The notes under the pieces were generated by a model. The model was not told where the DNA came from. It did not search any database and worked only from the letters and a program-made list of their open reading frames with translations. This document shows, one piece after another, positions 12,323-21,472 of a stretch of 64,000 nucleotides of DNA. The stretch spans positions 1,116,001 through 1,180,000 of the forward strand of contig JAUFSD010000016.1 in the NCBI GenBank assembly GCA_033030425.1, written 5' to 3'. This DNA comes from Verpa conica (taxonomy: Eukaryota; Ascomycota; Pezizomycetes; Pezizales; Morchellaceae). Position numbers and translations under genes: made by a program. Every line of letters starts with the position of its first letter. The stretch's first letter is position 1.

Positions 12323-13078
12323 CTATTTCTTAAAGAGATTCTTGAAGAACTTGGTGACGGTGCCGTTCTTTCCGATAGACTTGATTTTCTTTGGTTGTTC
12401 ATCGAACAACATGACCCTCCTTCCGTGAGTTCTGCCTGTGCCAGGGTAATGGCCCTCTTCTCCACCAAAGAAGTACTCCGATAGTCTAGGACCAGCATCA
12501 TTAAGATGGGCGATGGAATCAGCACTCGCAGTATGACCAGGTACAGCAGGAACAAAGATGACTGGATTGTTGCTACTGCTTTGACTAGCGCAGTCCGAAG
12601 GGTCGGCTGGGAAAATACGGCTACCGAAGGAGGCAGAACTTCCCTCTTGATGGTCAAATTGGTAGTGATTACGGTCCATAGAGTGTCCGTAGGATTTCGA
12701 GATGTTCTCTTTGACCCAGTTCTCTGTCCCGACAAGGGAGAGAGGTGAGCGGAGCATCCCTGGTGGGATCCCGACATCTTTATAATTGTCGGGGCTTGAT
12801 TGTGCCTCAGCGGGACCGCTGCCTGTATGGCAGAAGCAAATCTCGCAAATAGGGCCAGTATATGGCACCCCATTCGGTCCACGATGATTACAAGCGGGAC
12901 CTTGCTGATTATCGGCTGTCTTGAAGACACTGCGAGCATTGGTATATGTCACTTTACGACGGACAGTTTTCATGAATTGGTCCATATCCTTGTCGCGGAT
13001 TCTGAGCTTGTCCTGGATTTGCTCATCTAGTTCAGATGATGCCTTGTGCAAGACGGCTTGATGCCCTGGAGATGACAT
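12323..13078 (-). CDS. Orphan 251-residue protein with Cys/His patch and basic tail
   Basis: A single uninterrupted frame starts at ATG 13078. The first 60 residues are charged and helix-prone (ELDEQIQDKLRIRDKDMDQ). A central Cys/His patch (CNH followed by CEICFCH about 15 residues later, near residues 76-98) could bind a metal, but the spacing fits no family I recognise. The C-terminus is strongly basic and amphipathic (TVTKFFKNLFKK), resembling the ends of the neighbouring minus-strand genes. A TATA box lies about 265 bp upstream, and the leader between them contains a GAT/GAG microsatellite. Function is unknown; nuclear or membrane association through the tail is only a guess. Confidence 0.7.
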   Translation of the reverse strand: MSSPGHQAVLHKASSELDEQIQDKLRIRDKDMDQFMKTVRRKVTYTNARSVFKTADNQQGPACNHRGPNGVPYTGPICEICFCHTGSGPAEAQSSPDNYKDVGIPPGMLRSPLSLVGTENWVKENISKSYGHSMDRNHYQFDHQEGSSASFGSRIFPADPSDCASQSSSNNPVIFVPAVPGHTASADSIAHLNDAGPRLSEYFFGGEEGHYPGTGRTHGRRVMLFDEQPKKIKSIGKNGTVTKFFKNLFKK

Positions 13079-13159
13079 GCTGCAGCTTGTAGCTAATCAA
13101 GAAGGCAATAAGTTTGATAAGAGATTTGATGAGACTATGGGGGAACGGTAAGTGATGAT

Positions 13160-13236
13160 ATTGAAGATGAGGATGATGAGGGTGATGAGGGTGATGAGGG
13201 TGATGAGGATGATGAGGATGATGAGGATGAGGTTAT
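13160..13236. repeat. (GATGAG/GATGAGGGT) microsatellite in a 5' leader
   Basis: About 75 bases of imperfect GAT-GAG-GGT triplets lie between the TATA box at 13338-13346 and the start codon at 13078. They probably form part of the transcribed leader (as Ser/Pro-type CTC/ATC triplets on the minus strand). An open frame across it on the minus strand is an artefact of the repeat. Confidence 0.8.
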
Positions 13237-13337
13237 AGGAGATGAAGTTGTTGAGGATAAACTGCTTCCTTGAAGTTGTTTACAGTTGGTATGTGGATGA
13301 GTGGAGTAGAAAGAGGAATACAGGACAGAGCCCAGAG

Positions 13338-13346
13338 TATATATAT
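13338..13346 (-). promoter_or_regulatory. TATA-box candidate for the gene starting at 13078
   Basis: An ATATATATA run on the minus strand is followed by a pyrimidine-rich stretch. It is about 260 bp upstream of the ATG. Confidence 0.45.
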
Positions 13347-13601
13347 CGAATGTAAACATCGATTGTGGAGCAGAGCACCGTATGCCAAGGAAATAACATA
13401 TTTGCTCCCCAGATTTACCATCTCGTTCTGGAACAACTATTAGGACCAAGCGTTATCATTGATTCACTCCAATAATATATAGCGGAATAGGTGCTATAGT
13501 AATATATGTACCGCAAGTCACAGTTTATTCGCATCTGGGCACATCTTACTATATATCTCATGCAGAGGATATATAAGTTGTAAAATGAGTGAAATGTATC
13601 T

Positions 13602-13753
13602 CAGAGGTTTAAATGGGCCGGCCCATTGATTAATTCAGGCCGGCCCAGCCACCTTTTATGTGGCCCGGGCCAGCAATCACCATACTAAATCAATTATTGG
13701 GCCAGGCTGGGCCACCCTAGTTTTGAGCCCGGGCCGGCCCATTTAAACCTCTG
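13602..13753. mobile_element. 152-bp hAT-type MITE, copy 1
   Basis: The element starts CAGAGGTTTAAATGGGCCGG and ends with its reverse complement. It is flanked on both sides by the 8-bp duplication ATGTATCT (13594-13601 and 13754-13761). CAG...CTG ends and 8-bp duplications are typical of hAT elements. The interior repeats GGGCCGGCCC-like palindromes, so a strong hairpin is expected. It codes for nothing and needs a transposase from elsewhere. It differs from the copy at 46791 by one base (13628). Confidence 0.92.
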
Positions 13754-13761
13754 ATGTATCT

Positions 13762-15642
13762 TATTGAGACTCGTAACCGCAGGCCACGGTATAAATTACA
13801 GTCCTCGTGTTGACCTTTTATGGCTACAGGTTTATGTAGGTAGTTTATACTCTCCCGAAATATCTTTATCCGGCGCTTTACAGCTCTGAGGACTTACCGT
13901 GGTCTATACATCAAATACAATATTATACTACTTTGAGACCGGATAGGGTTCTAAGCTGATATTTGCTGTATTCACTAATATGAGAGATCTGAACATCATA
14001 GAATAGATTGGGATGAAACGATGCTGATACGTCGATTGATGCGGGAGGAGAGTGTCAAAGCAGGATGAACATACATAAGCCACATGAGGCAATTACGCCA
14101 GAAAATTTTTTTTATGAGAAAACTTGAAATGTCCAAACACGAAACATAGACTATGTAGAATGGTAACTATACCGTAGAATGTAGATGACTAAGTCAGTCC
14201 TCGCGGTTCTCGTACAAAATGCCTGTTTTTAGCCACTCAATGAATTATAAATGATTTGATATCGGTAAAACTGCCTCCATAAATGGTAGCAGACTCTGGT
14301 TGTTGAAGGGTAGGCAGTTACACTTGCAGCGCCCGATAGGGTGTGCGAGTTTCCCTTCTCTACCATGAGCTGATATTGCTCGGACCCGGGATCATCCCTA
14401 GACCGCTACAATTCATATCCATTACATGCCCGCTATCATTCGGGGAATTAGCAAAAATATTAAATTTTGACAAACACCGTGGGTTTAGGGTCTATACAGG
14501 ACTGGCCATCCGCGGATGGCCGATGATATACAACCCGGTAAGGTTCTCCTCGATTGGCCCACGCGATTAACTATCTATGAATTCATTCCTACCGGCCTAG
14601 TTAGACATTCACTTCTAAGAAGTAACAAAGTCAGTATGAATTTCTTCAAGAGGCCTTTCGGAGGTATGGCGCGCGTAGTCTTAAATGTGCTGCCGAATCT
14701 GAGGTGAGACAGCAGCCCCACCGAATCTTAGCCAAACTTCAATAATCTGCAGAGCCATGTAAAAAATCAAAAGAAATCCTGGAAGTTCAATGGTATTTTC
14801 AGTAGAGAGATCTACCAATATACGATTCTAATAGAGCTTTACCTCTGGTATATCCCTTCTCACTTTTTAGGCCATGTGTAGCATTCATCATGCTTACGTA
14901 TTTCTAGGAATTGCCCGATTCGGTAATGATTACAGCTAAAAACAAAGTTTTATTCCATAACAACTACACATGCCAAAGCCTAGTGAAATGATAAGGAGCT
15001 TTATTGGGAGTTTTTTTGGCAGTCAGAACCGGAATAACGGCTTAAATTTTACACCAAATTTAAGACTACGCGGGCCATAGTGTGGTAAAAAGCAGAGTGA
15101 TAGGAGTAAACCATAGGCTTGCTTTATATAGTAGGTATCCTATACTCTTTACAAATACGTTTGAGAAGCTTGGAGGCGTCCTTTTACCATAGTAGACTAA
15201 AACCTACCTATACTCGCAATATACCTATAATACAACATAATTCAAAATGGAAGTGCGAGTGATAGTTCGTGACTCGACCCACACGTTGTATGGAGCAACC
15301 CCACATCTAGAGGTTATTAGAAGGCAACTTGGTGACTTAAATTGATTGACCGATGTGTGTTGTTAAGTTACATGAGTGACGGGTGGACTATATACCCTGT
15401 CCGTTGTGACCACCTATTATTCAATTTACCCCTAATCCATGACTCACAGCAATTACCTAAAACAACAAGCGAAGCCGTGGCTAGTTATTTTATCTCTTTG
15501 CCTAAATTCACGATTTGGAAAAGATAGTGTATAATATTAAAATATAGGAGAATACAGTTTGCGGACACAACCTTACGATTAATTCCTACCTCTAACCGTT
15601 CTCATGGTTACTCCTCTTAAGTAATAAAAATACTAAATTCGT
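13762..15642. other. Intergenic; possible degraded coding pieces
   Basis: Two overlapping plus-strand frames of 75 and 63 codons (14343-14570, 14516-14707) have some protein-like composition but change frame and have no clear splice sites. They could be a relic. A 61-codon frame at 15342-15527 is also unconvincing. No RNA gene or transposon end is seen. Confidence 0.35.
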
Positions 15643-17487
15643 TCAAACGCTCATTTTCTTCCTCGTCTCAGTTGACAATAAAAGACCTTTTATAGTCTTT
15701 CCCCAACGCTTCACCGTACTCTGAGTCCCTTTATACAATGCCCCCTTCGGACCCCACCTCCGTACACCCCAAGTGCACTTACTCTTGCCATTATTGGTAC
15801 TGGGGACTGTATCTGGTCCCTTTTCGTGTTTCGCTCCGGAGATTGCCGGTCTGTTGTTATCTTCGTGCAGGAGTGAAAGTGGTGGAGGCGGAGACGAACT
15901 ATCGGTTTTTTTTCTGAGTATGGTGTCTTCGTGTAGAGTTGCTGGAGACACCATCTCTACTTTTTCAATTGTCGAAACCGTATTCAACGAGCCTCCAAGG
16001 TCGATGTCTGGGGCGTCGGGACAGTCGTAGCACATGCTTATTTGTTCGGTACCTCCAGGGCCAGCAGTAAAGTCCTCCACTCCCCCACTGAGATCATGCC
16101 CGCACTCCTTTGCCTCCTTGTATAGTTCAACGCTAACAGTTGAATCGATATTCCCTTCCATTTGAATATCCACGGCAAGTACCTTGCGTAGCCAATCCTC
16201 GGTAGTGTCTCTAATCACCGGTACGTAGGTTACATCTCCCATCATCAACTCTCCAATGCTCCTGCTTCCATAAAGTTCGCAACAGTCCATAGCTCCGATG
16301 GAGTCCCGTACCTCCGCCTTGGTCGGAAATGCGAATTCACGTTGCACCCTATGCAATTCTGCGACCATCCTTTGCCGACTGTAGCTTTCGGGTATCTCCG
16401 CTTTTGGCCAGCTTCCTTCCTCCGTAATATAATCCCACCGAACCGTATTCCAATTATGGCAGTGGAAGCAGGAGGAAGAGTTGTGACAGGAAGACGACAC
16501 AAGAAAGGAATCGGTACGCGGATAGTTTTTTGTAATCCCCTCGGCGTTATGGATCCCGAGGTAGTCCTTCTTGAAGCCAACATGGTGGCTGTACTCCGTA
16601 AGATCTTGCCCATTATCGAAGTTCTGGAGACCCTCCTGCCATCTCTTGAGCTGACTGAGATATTGGATGCAGGTCTCAATAGGTGTAGGATCTTCCGGAG
16701 TATCCTGATCGTCGAATCCGAGGTATTTGCCGAAAGATGTAGCACAACGGTTGGGGGAAGGACTTCTCTCGAGGTCCGTAGTATCTTCAGTCTCGTTGAG
16801 GTGATTTCCGGGTACGCTTACCCCCGGTGGGGATTCTTCCAGCTGCTCTTCAACCTTCGACAGACGCTCAGTCCGAAGATAAAGCTCTACCGCAAGGTCC
16901 CTAGCCTTTTGCAATTCCTCTACTTGCTTCTGTCTATCTTCCGCCCTCGCAATCGCTTCAGCCTCGTACTTCAGCTTCCGGGCAGCATCCCTCTCTGCCT
17001 TCTCGTTTGCTGCGTTCAGCTTGATTTGCTGAAGGCGGGAGAGCTTCGGCAATGCATCACCGGTCTGGTTTTGCACTGAGGGCATTTCGGCGGCGACCTT
17101 CTTGACTGGAGGTAGTGCGGGGTACATTGCCGGGGAAACCGTGTGTCTCTCGCGGGCAGATTGGAGCCTCCCCTTCTGCTGGTGCTCCAAGCATCTCTCC
17201 GCTAGCTTTCGAGCGAAGCGCTCCTCTGCTTCCTTTTGCTGTGCCTCCATGTGTGAGCGGCGGGCATCTCTGGTGGCGGCTATGCGCTCCAATGCTGCAA
17301 CCCTCTCTTGCTCCGTCTCTGATCTGCCGCTGCCGAGATATTCGGTGGTCTCGTCGGTCCTACCAAAGCATAGTAGTGGCTTTGTGATGTTCGAACCCGG
17401 GGGTGTAGAGGAGGGCAACTCGTTGGAGGACCCTGAGCCGCTTGATGGAGAGCTGAAGGTAGAGGTACTCGGAGAGTAAGAATGCAT
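15643..17487 (-). CDS. Orphan coiled-coil protein, about 614 residues
   Basis: I choose ATG 17487, the first ATG of the open frame, which extends upstream only through codons lacking ATG. Residues 1-40 are Ser/Pro-rich. Residues about 55-240 are dominated by Glu, Lys, Arg and Ala in two heptad-like blocks (EQERVAALERI...; LQQIKLNAANEKAERDAARK), a strong coiled-coil signal. The middle is mixed-charge with a few Cys and Trp. The end is basic (TVKRWGKTIKGLLLSTETRK). No introns are needed. It may self-associate through the coiled coil. No known domain is recognised, and it is one of several long minus-strand orphan genes with basic tails. Confidence 0.78.
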   Translation of the reverse strand: MHSYSPSTSTFSSPSSGSGSSNELPSSTPPGSNITKPLLCFGRTDETTEYLGSGRSETEQERVAALERIAATRDARRSHMEAQQKEAEERFARKLAERCLEHQQKGRLQSARERHTVSPAMYPALPPVKKVAAEMPSVQNQTGDALPKLSRLQQIKLNAANEKAERDAARKLKYEAEAIARAEDRQKQVEELQKARDLAVELYLRTERLSKVEEQLEESPPGVSVPGNHLNETEDTTDLERSPSPNRCATSFGKYLGFDDQDTPEDPTPIETCIQYLSQLKRWQEGLQNFDNGQDLTEYSHHVGFKKDYLGIHNAEGITKNYPRTDSFLVSSSCHNSSSCFHCHNWNTVRWDYITEEGSWPKAEIPESYSRQRMVAELHRVQREFAFPTKAEVRDSIGAMDCCELYGSRSIGELMMGDVTYVPVIRDTTEDWLRKVLAVDIQMEGNIDSTVSVELYKEAKECGHDLSGGVEDFTAGPGGTEQISMCYDCPDAPDIDLGGSLNTVSTIEKVEMVSPATLHEDTILRKKTDSSSPPPPLSLLHEDNNRPAISGAKHEKGPDTVPSTNNGKSKCTWGVRRWGPKGALYKGTQSTVKRWGKTIKGLLLSTETRKKMSV

Positions 17488-18325
17488 CTTATAGATTGAT
17501 GCTTGACTGATGGGATTTCGGGATTGAATTGGTTGAATATTGGGGTATTTGAGGAGAGGAAATATAACCTGTAAACTATCTGAAATCAAAGTCAGCTCAG
17601 AGTTCGCAAAATTCTCACATTGAGTGAGGCTTGCCTGTAAAGGTAGAACAGTACTTGTGTATCTATGATCTGAGTTCTCAAAATAACGTTAGAAATAAAA
17701 TCAACGTAGGAGGATTAGAAGGGTTAATACAGCTATAGATAGAATCACTGTTTCAAGTAATTACAAATGGTAATTGCTGGAAAGATGTGATTCGGGTATA
17801 CTGTTCTAATGGAAGTAGATGAAAATGTAAACAAATGTGGTTGCGTAGGGTGATCAACTTTAGTGGTATCTCTTGGCACCGCTTCAGTGCAAATTGTATG
17901 GAGAAGACCCTATGTATAGCATCCCCGAACAGTGACCATTGTTCATTGCATTTTTCTCGATACTGATTGTACGATAATAATAGGAAGCGATAGAATATTA
18001 CCGATGTATACGTATACAGATTTCTATGTTATTACGGATTAGAATAGTCACGGTAAGCCTCGCAAGTCGGGTTGAAATTGCCATATATTATGATGAAAAC
18101 CCTGACATAAAATATAATTTACAAATAAGGGACTACTGGGTATAACTCGAACCTTGAAATCACATATTAAACCCAGCTATCTCGAAATGGTCGTCATAAC
18201 GTAATCTGACAGGATACAAAAAATTTCGCAGTGACCAAAAACACACGGCCAATATCCAAAACAAAGATCACCCTTATCCCGGAAATTTCGCCCTAAGCCG
18301 GCCATGACCGTATCTTCACCAAAGT
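17488..18325. other. Intergenic, no supported gene
   Basis: AT-rich sequence between two minus-strand genes. It should contain the promoter of the gene ending at 15643 and the 3' end of nothing recognisable. I see no repeat or RNA gene. Confidence 0.4.
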
Positions 18326-19633
18326 TCAGCAGCCACCCCTCAACCATTTCCAAACCCTGTTGAGAAAAGTGCCCCGTCTAGCCCTCGGCTCCGGTGCAGC
18401 CGCAATAATAACCTTTTCCGTAGTTATCAATCCTATTTGCCCGTCTTCCCCGCCCATCCCGCCCATCCTAACAAACTCTCTAGAAGAAAAATTGTTCTCG
18501 CGTTCCGCGTTCAGAATGCCTCTCTGAGGTCTACGACGGGTCTGCAATAGAGGACTCCTGAAAGAGCCATACTCCGAAGTAAAGCCTAGTGTTGAAGTCG
18601 GCATGAAAGCATCCGGAGAAGGCTCACCGAACCATCCTCGTGGTGGCTCACAGGTGCTGCTTGTATCAGAATCAGAAGTGGTGTTCATTAGCGCAGAAGA
18701 TAAGGACATTCCTGTGATCATGTTATCTATAACGGAGATGGTAGGCTCCGCGACATCCGGCATGCTTCCGATACCTGTAAAGCGGTTAATCTCTTCGATA
18801 TGCCGACTAATGGTATTAGGAAGGCAGCTGCGGGATGTTTCCTCTGTCTGGATAGTCTGAATGCAGTCTAAGGAGCCGATTAGAGCAAGCTTAACTTGAG
18901 ATGCAGTAAGTAATTTTGGGTACGTCGGTAATATATCCTGAGTCTCAGATACTTCGCGTATTTCATCGTTTGTTTGATTGTAGATGGTTGGACGATTGGT
19001 AGAAAATTTCAGAGCGTCATCTCTCATAGATTGCGTAGTACGTATAGTACGAGCTGGGGTAAAACTACCTCTGGCTCTATACACCGCATACTCTTGCAAC
19101 TCCTTCTGATCCGCAGCTTCAGGCCCCGTGTGTAGAGAATTCATCGACGAAGAATGCGGGGTATTGAACGCACTCATCCTATTTCTAGTTTGAACTGTAG
19201 TGCTCATAGACCTCCTCTTGACTGCGGCTTGGAGTCTCTCTTCTGCTACCCATGTATTGTAGGCCCTATCGTCCCTAGTGCAAGACCTCCAAGGGACGAT
19301 AGCTTCAGGAGTTGGGGTACCTTTATTTGTTGTTTGTGTTATGATTGTACTCACCTGACTTTGAGGGTAGTAAGAGCCTCTGGGCCCGTCTGGGAAGATC
19401 TCAACTGAGGATTCGATGGTCGACGTGACACTGATGCCTGACCAGCCCCACCCCCGGCGCGATGACTCCTGGCCCATTTTACGGTTTTCGTTCTGGAGCT
19501 CTGCCTTGCCCTTGGAGCTGTCCTTCGGGGGAATATTTGGTGCGATGGAGCAGAGCTTTGATAAGGCTCCTTTAATTTTGGTTATTGGTTCGCGAGATAT
19601 ATTACGATGGCTTGAAGCATCTCCCGTACTCAT
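18326..19633 (-). CDS. Orphan 435-residue Ser/Thr-rich protein with basic Trp-containing tail
   Basis: A single frame starts at ATG 19633 and ends at 18326. The sequence is Ser/Thr/Arg-rich with low hydrophobicity, so probably largely disordered. It contains VKRRSMSTT, a basophilic-kinase-like site, near residue 140. The last 20 residues are basic and amphipathic with two Trp and end GGC (FLNRVWKWLRGGC), which could dip into a membrane. Neighbouring orphan genes have comparable tails. No signal peptide, transmembrane helix or known family is seen. Confidence 0.72.
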   Translation of the reverse strand: MSTGDASSHRNISREPITKIKGALSKLCSIAPNIPPKDSSKGKAELQNENRKMGQESSRRGWGWSGISVTSTIESSVEIFPDGPRGSYYPQSQVSTIITQTTNKGTPTPEAIVPWRSCTRDDRAYNTWVAEERLQAAVKRRSMSTTVQTRNRMSAFNTPHSSSMNSLHTGPEAADQKELQEYAVYRARGSFTPARTIRTTQSMRDDALKFSTNRPTIYNQTNDEIREVSETQDILPTYPKLLTASQVKLALIGSLDCIQTIQTEETSRSCLPNTISRHIEEINRFTGIGSMPDVAEPTISVIDNMITGMSLSSALMNTTSDSDTSSTCEPPRGWFGEPSPDAFMPTSTLGFTSEYGSFRSPLLQTRRRPQRGILNAERENNFSSREFVRMGGMGGEDGQIGLITTEKVIIAAAPEPRARRGTFLNRVWKWLRGGC

Positions 19634-21472
19634 GGCAGGGATTATAACAACCTATGTACCATTAGTCATAGATGTTTTTATCTTGGATGGTTATTCAAAT
19701 GGCTTCAGTGAATGGTAGTAGTTTAAATACCGTTTTATTTTCGTCGATATGTGTTCCAAAAGACATAATCGAGGTTGAAGAACTAAATATAAGATATTTA
19801 TAGCAAATCCACCGGATTGTACCGGAGTCAGTCAACTGTTAAAAGTAGTTCTTGAACGTAGCGTAAGATAGATAAGATGAATAGTTGCAATTGTTTTGTA
19901 GAGCTCTAAAAGGGAAGACAGCTGCTGAGTTGATAAGGGAACAGTTGAAGTTGTGGGTGTCGTGGAGTTGGGAAATGAACTGGGTAAGCAAAATCTAATC
20001 AATATTTCCCTCTATCAAATGGGATTAATGATGATTGATAGTGCTAAGATGGGTATTAGCTGACTCTGATGATGGATAACTTGATAGATAGGAACGTGAG
20101 AATGTCTTTACGTGAGAGGTGTTGTGGGGTGGGTGGTCATGGTGCACGCAACTAGCGTGATTGGTGCTCACGCCAAGAATTATCTTTCTGGAAGACACTG
20201 CAACCATAGAATGGATGCCCATTGGTTTTAATTCTTACACCTGTGTAAGCCAGAACAGGATACACCTTAGGTTTGGGGTTCCAGTGCTGCCCCAATACAA
20301 ACGTACATGTGCCTCGATTTCTTCAACCGTAGAAACTGCCTAATATCTTCTCATTCCAATAGATGAGTGAGCTTTATCGCAAACTGCTCGCTATTTAGTG
20401 CCGAAAGACCACTTTTGAGATAGCCATGTGAGGTTCTTTGCCAAGCCGCTAAAGTGATCTACCATACATCCGCAGAGCCTCAACTAAATTTCACGTTAAG
20501 CCAGCCCAAGTTAAGAACTAGAATTTGATGTCATAGTGGTCTCAGCTTTTCTTCAACTGTGTGAAGAATCAAAAAGCGTAACTAGAGTCACTGTGTAATC
20601 TATCTTTTACGTACCTAATAGAGTACTGAGAGGTCTATAAGGTAACCTTGAACCCTGACCCTGGTTATCATAGTGCTTACAGTTCCATCGCCGTGTCGGA
20701 TTTAGAGCCACTTATCGCTATAAACTACTTAAGCTACGCTAGAGAATAGACATCTAAACTATTGTAGCTTCTAAAATCACTTCAAAAGCAAGAATATATA
20801 GTGGGCGCTGTTCCGGCAGGGCTCGAAATAGACGTGCATTACGTGTGTAACATTGCAGCCGTAAGAAAGAATCCTTCTAAATGGAAGAAGTCTGAGCCGG
20901 TGCCCTATCGACTCCTTATGCGGACGGGCGCTCTATCGTGGCTGAATAATAGTTTGCTGTCCGGCTCCGGGGTTTAGAATGTCCCATGCTGAGATACCTC
21001 GCTTCTACACATTGACCTTGTCATCACGTGACGAATACATACCGAGTGATGTCTCATGAATAATATCTTACATGCTTCCCCCCGTTTTTAGATCATAGTA
21101 TCTGTTTTACAGGCATCAGCTTTGATGAATACTATTATACCAATTTAGGCGACCCGTACCTGGTCTCAATAGGGATAGCACTCGCTATTGGGCCAAGACG
21201 CTATGCCCATCGTATCCCAATTCCCTTGATCGGTATAGGAAAAACGTAGTAATTAAAGGTTATAGATACACATAATAATAAGCAATGAAAAATAGAAGCA
21301 ACGAATTACAAACAAAGAAAGGAAATATTGTATTAGTGATTAATCATAATAGCAGAATGGTTTGAGAAATGAAATATTAGGTATTAGTTTAAGATAATGA
21401 GGAATGAAAATTAGTAAAAGAAGGAAATAGGACTTATAAAAGGAGTAATTATCTGCGCAAAATACTTGAACT
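19634..21472. other. Intergenic, no supported gene
   Basis: Frames on both strands are short and not linked by plausible introns. The stretch 21240-21470 is very AT-rich, likely the 3' flank of the gene ending at 21473. Confidence 0.45.

Noticed and set aside
12310..12939. 209-codon minus-strand frame overlapping the gene at 12323-13078
   Set aside because: It is in another frame of the same strand, lacks the charged, regular composition of the chosen frame, and ends in the same region without independent signals.
13135..13449. Minus-strand frame of 104 codons rich in Ser/Pro, including DIYTLGSVLY that looks like exon 3 of the gene at 7-9.5 kb
   Set aside because: The Ser/Pro run is the translated microsatellite, and the YTLGSVLY stretch is the translation of a TATA box and pyrimidine-rich leader; there are no matching splice sites.
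15342..15527. SDGWT in a 61-codon frame, reminiscent of the DGWT motif of hAT transposases
   Set aside because: The surrounding residues do not match the transposase, the frame is short, and no transposon ends are nearby.
16245..17079. Long alternative frames on both strands within the coiled-coil gene
   Set aside because: They are shadows of a charge-rich coding sequence; the chosen frame covers them fully.
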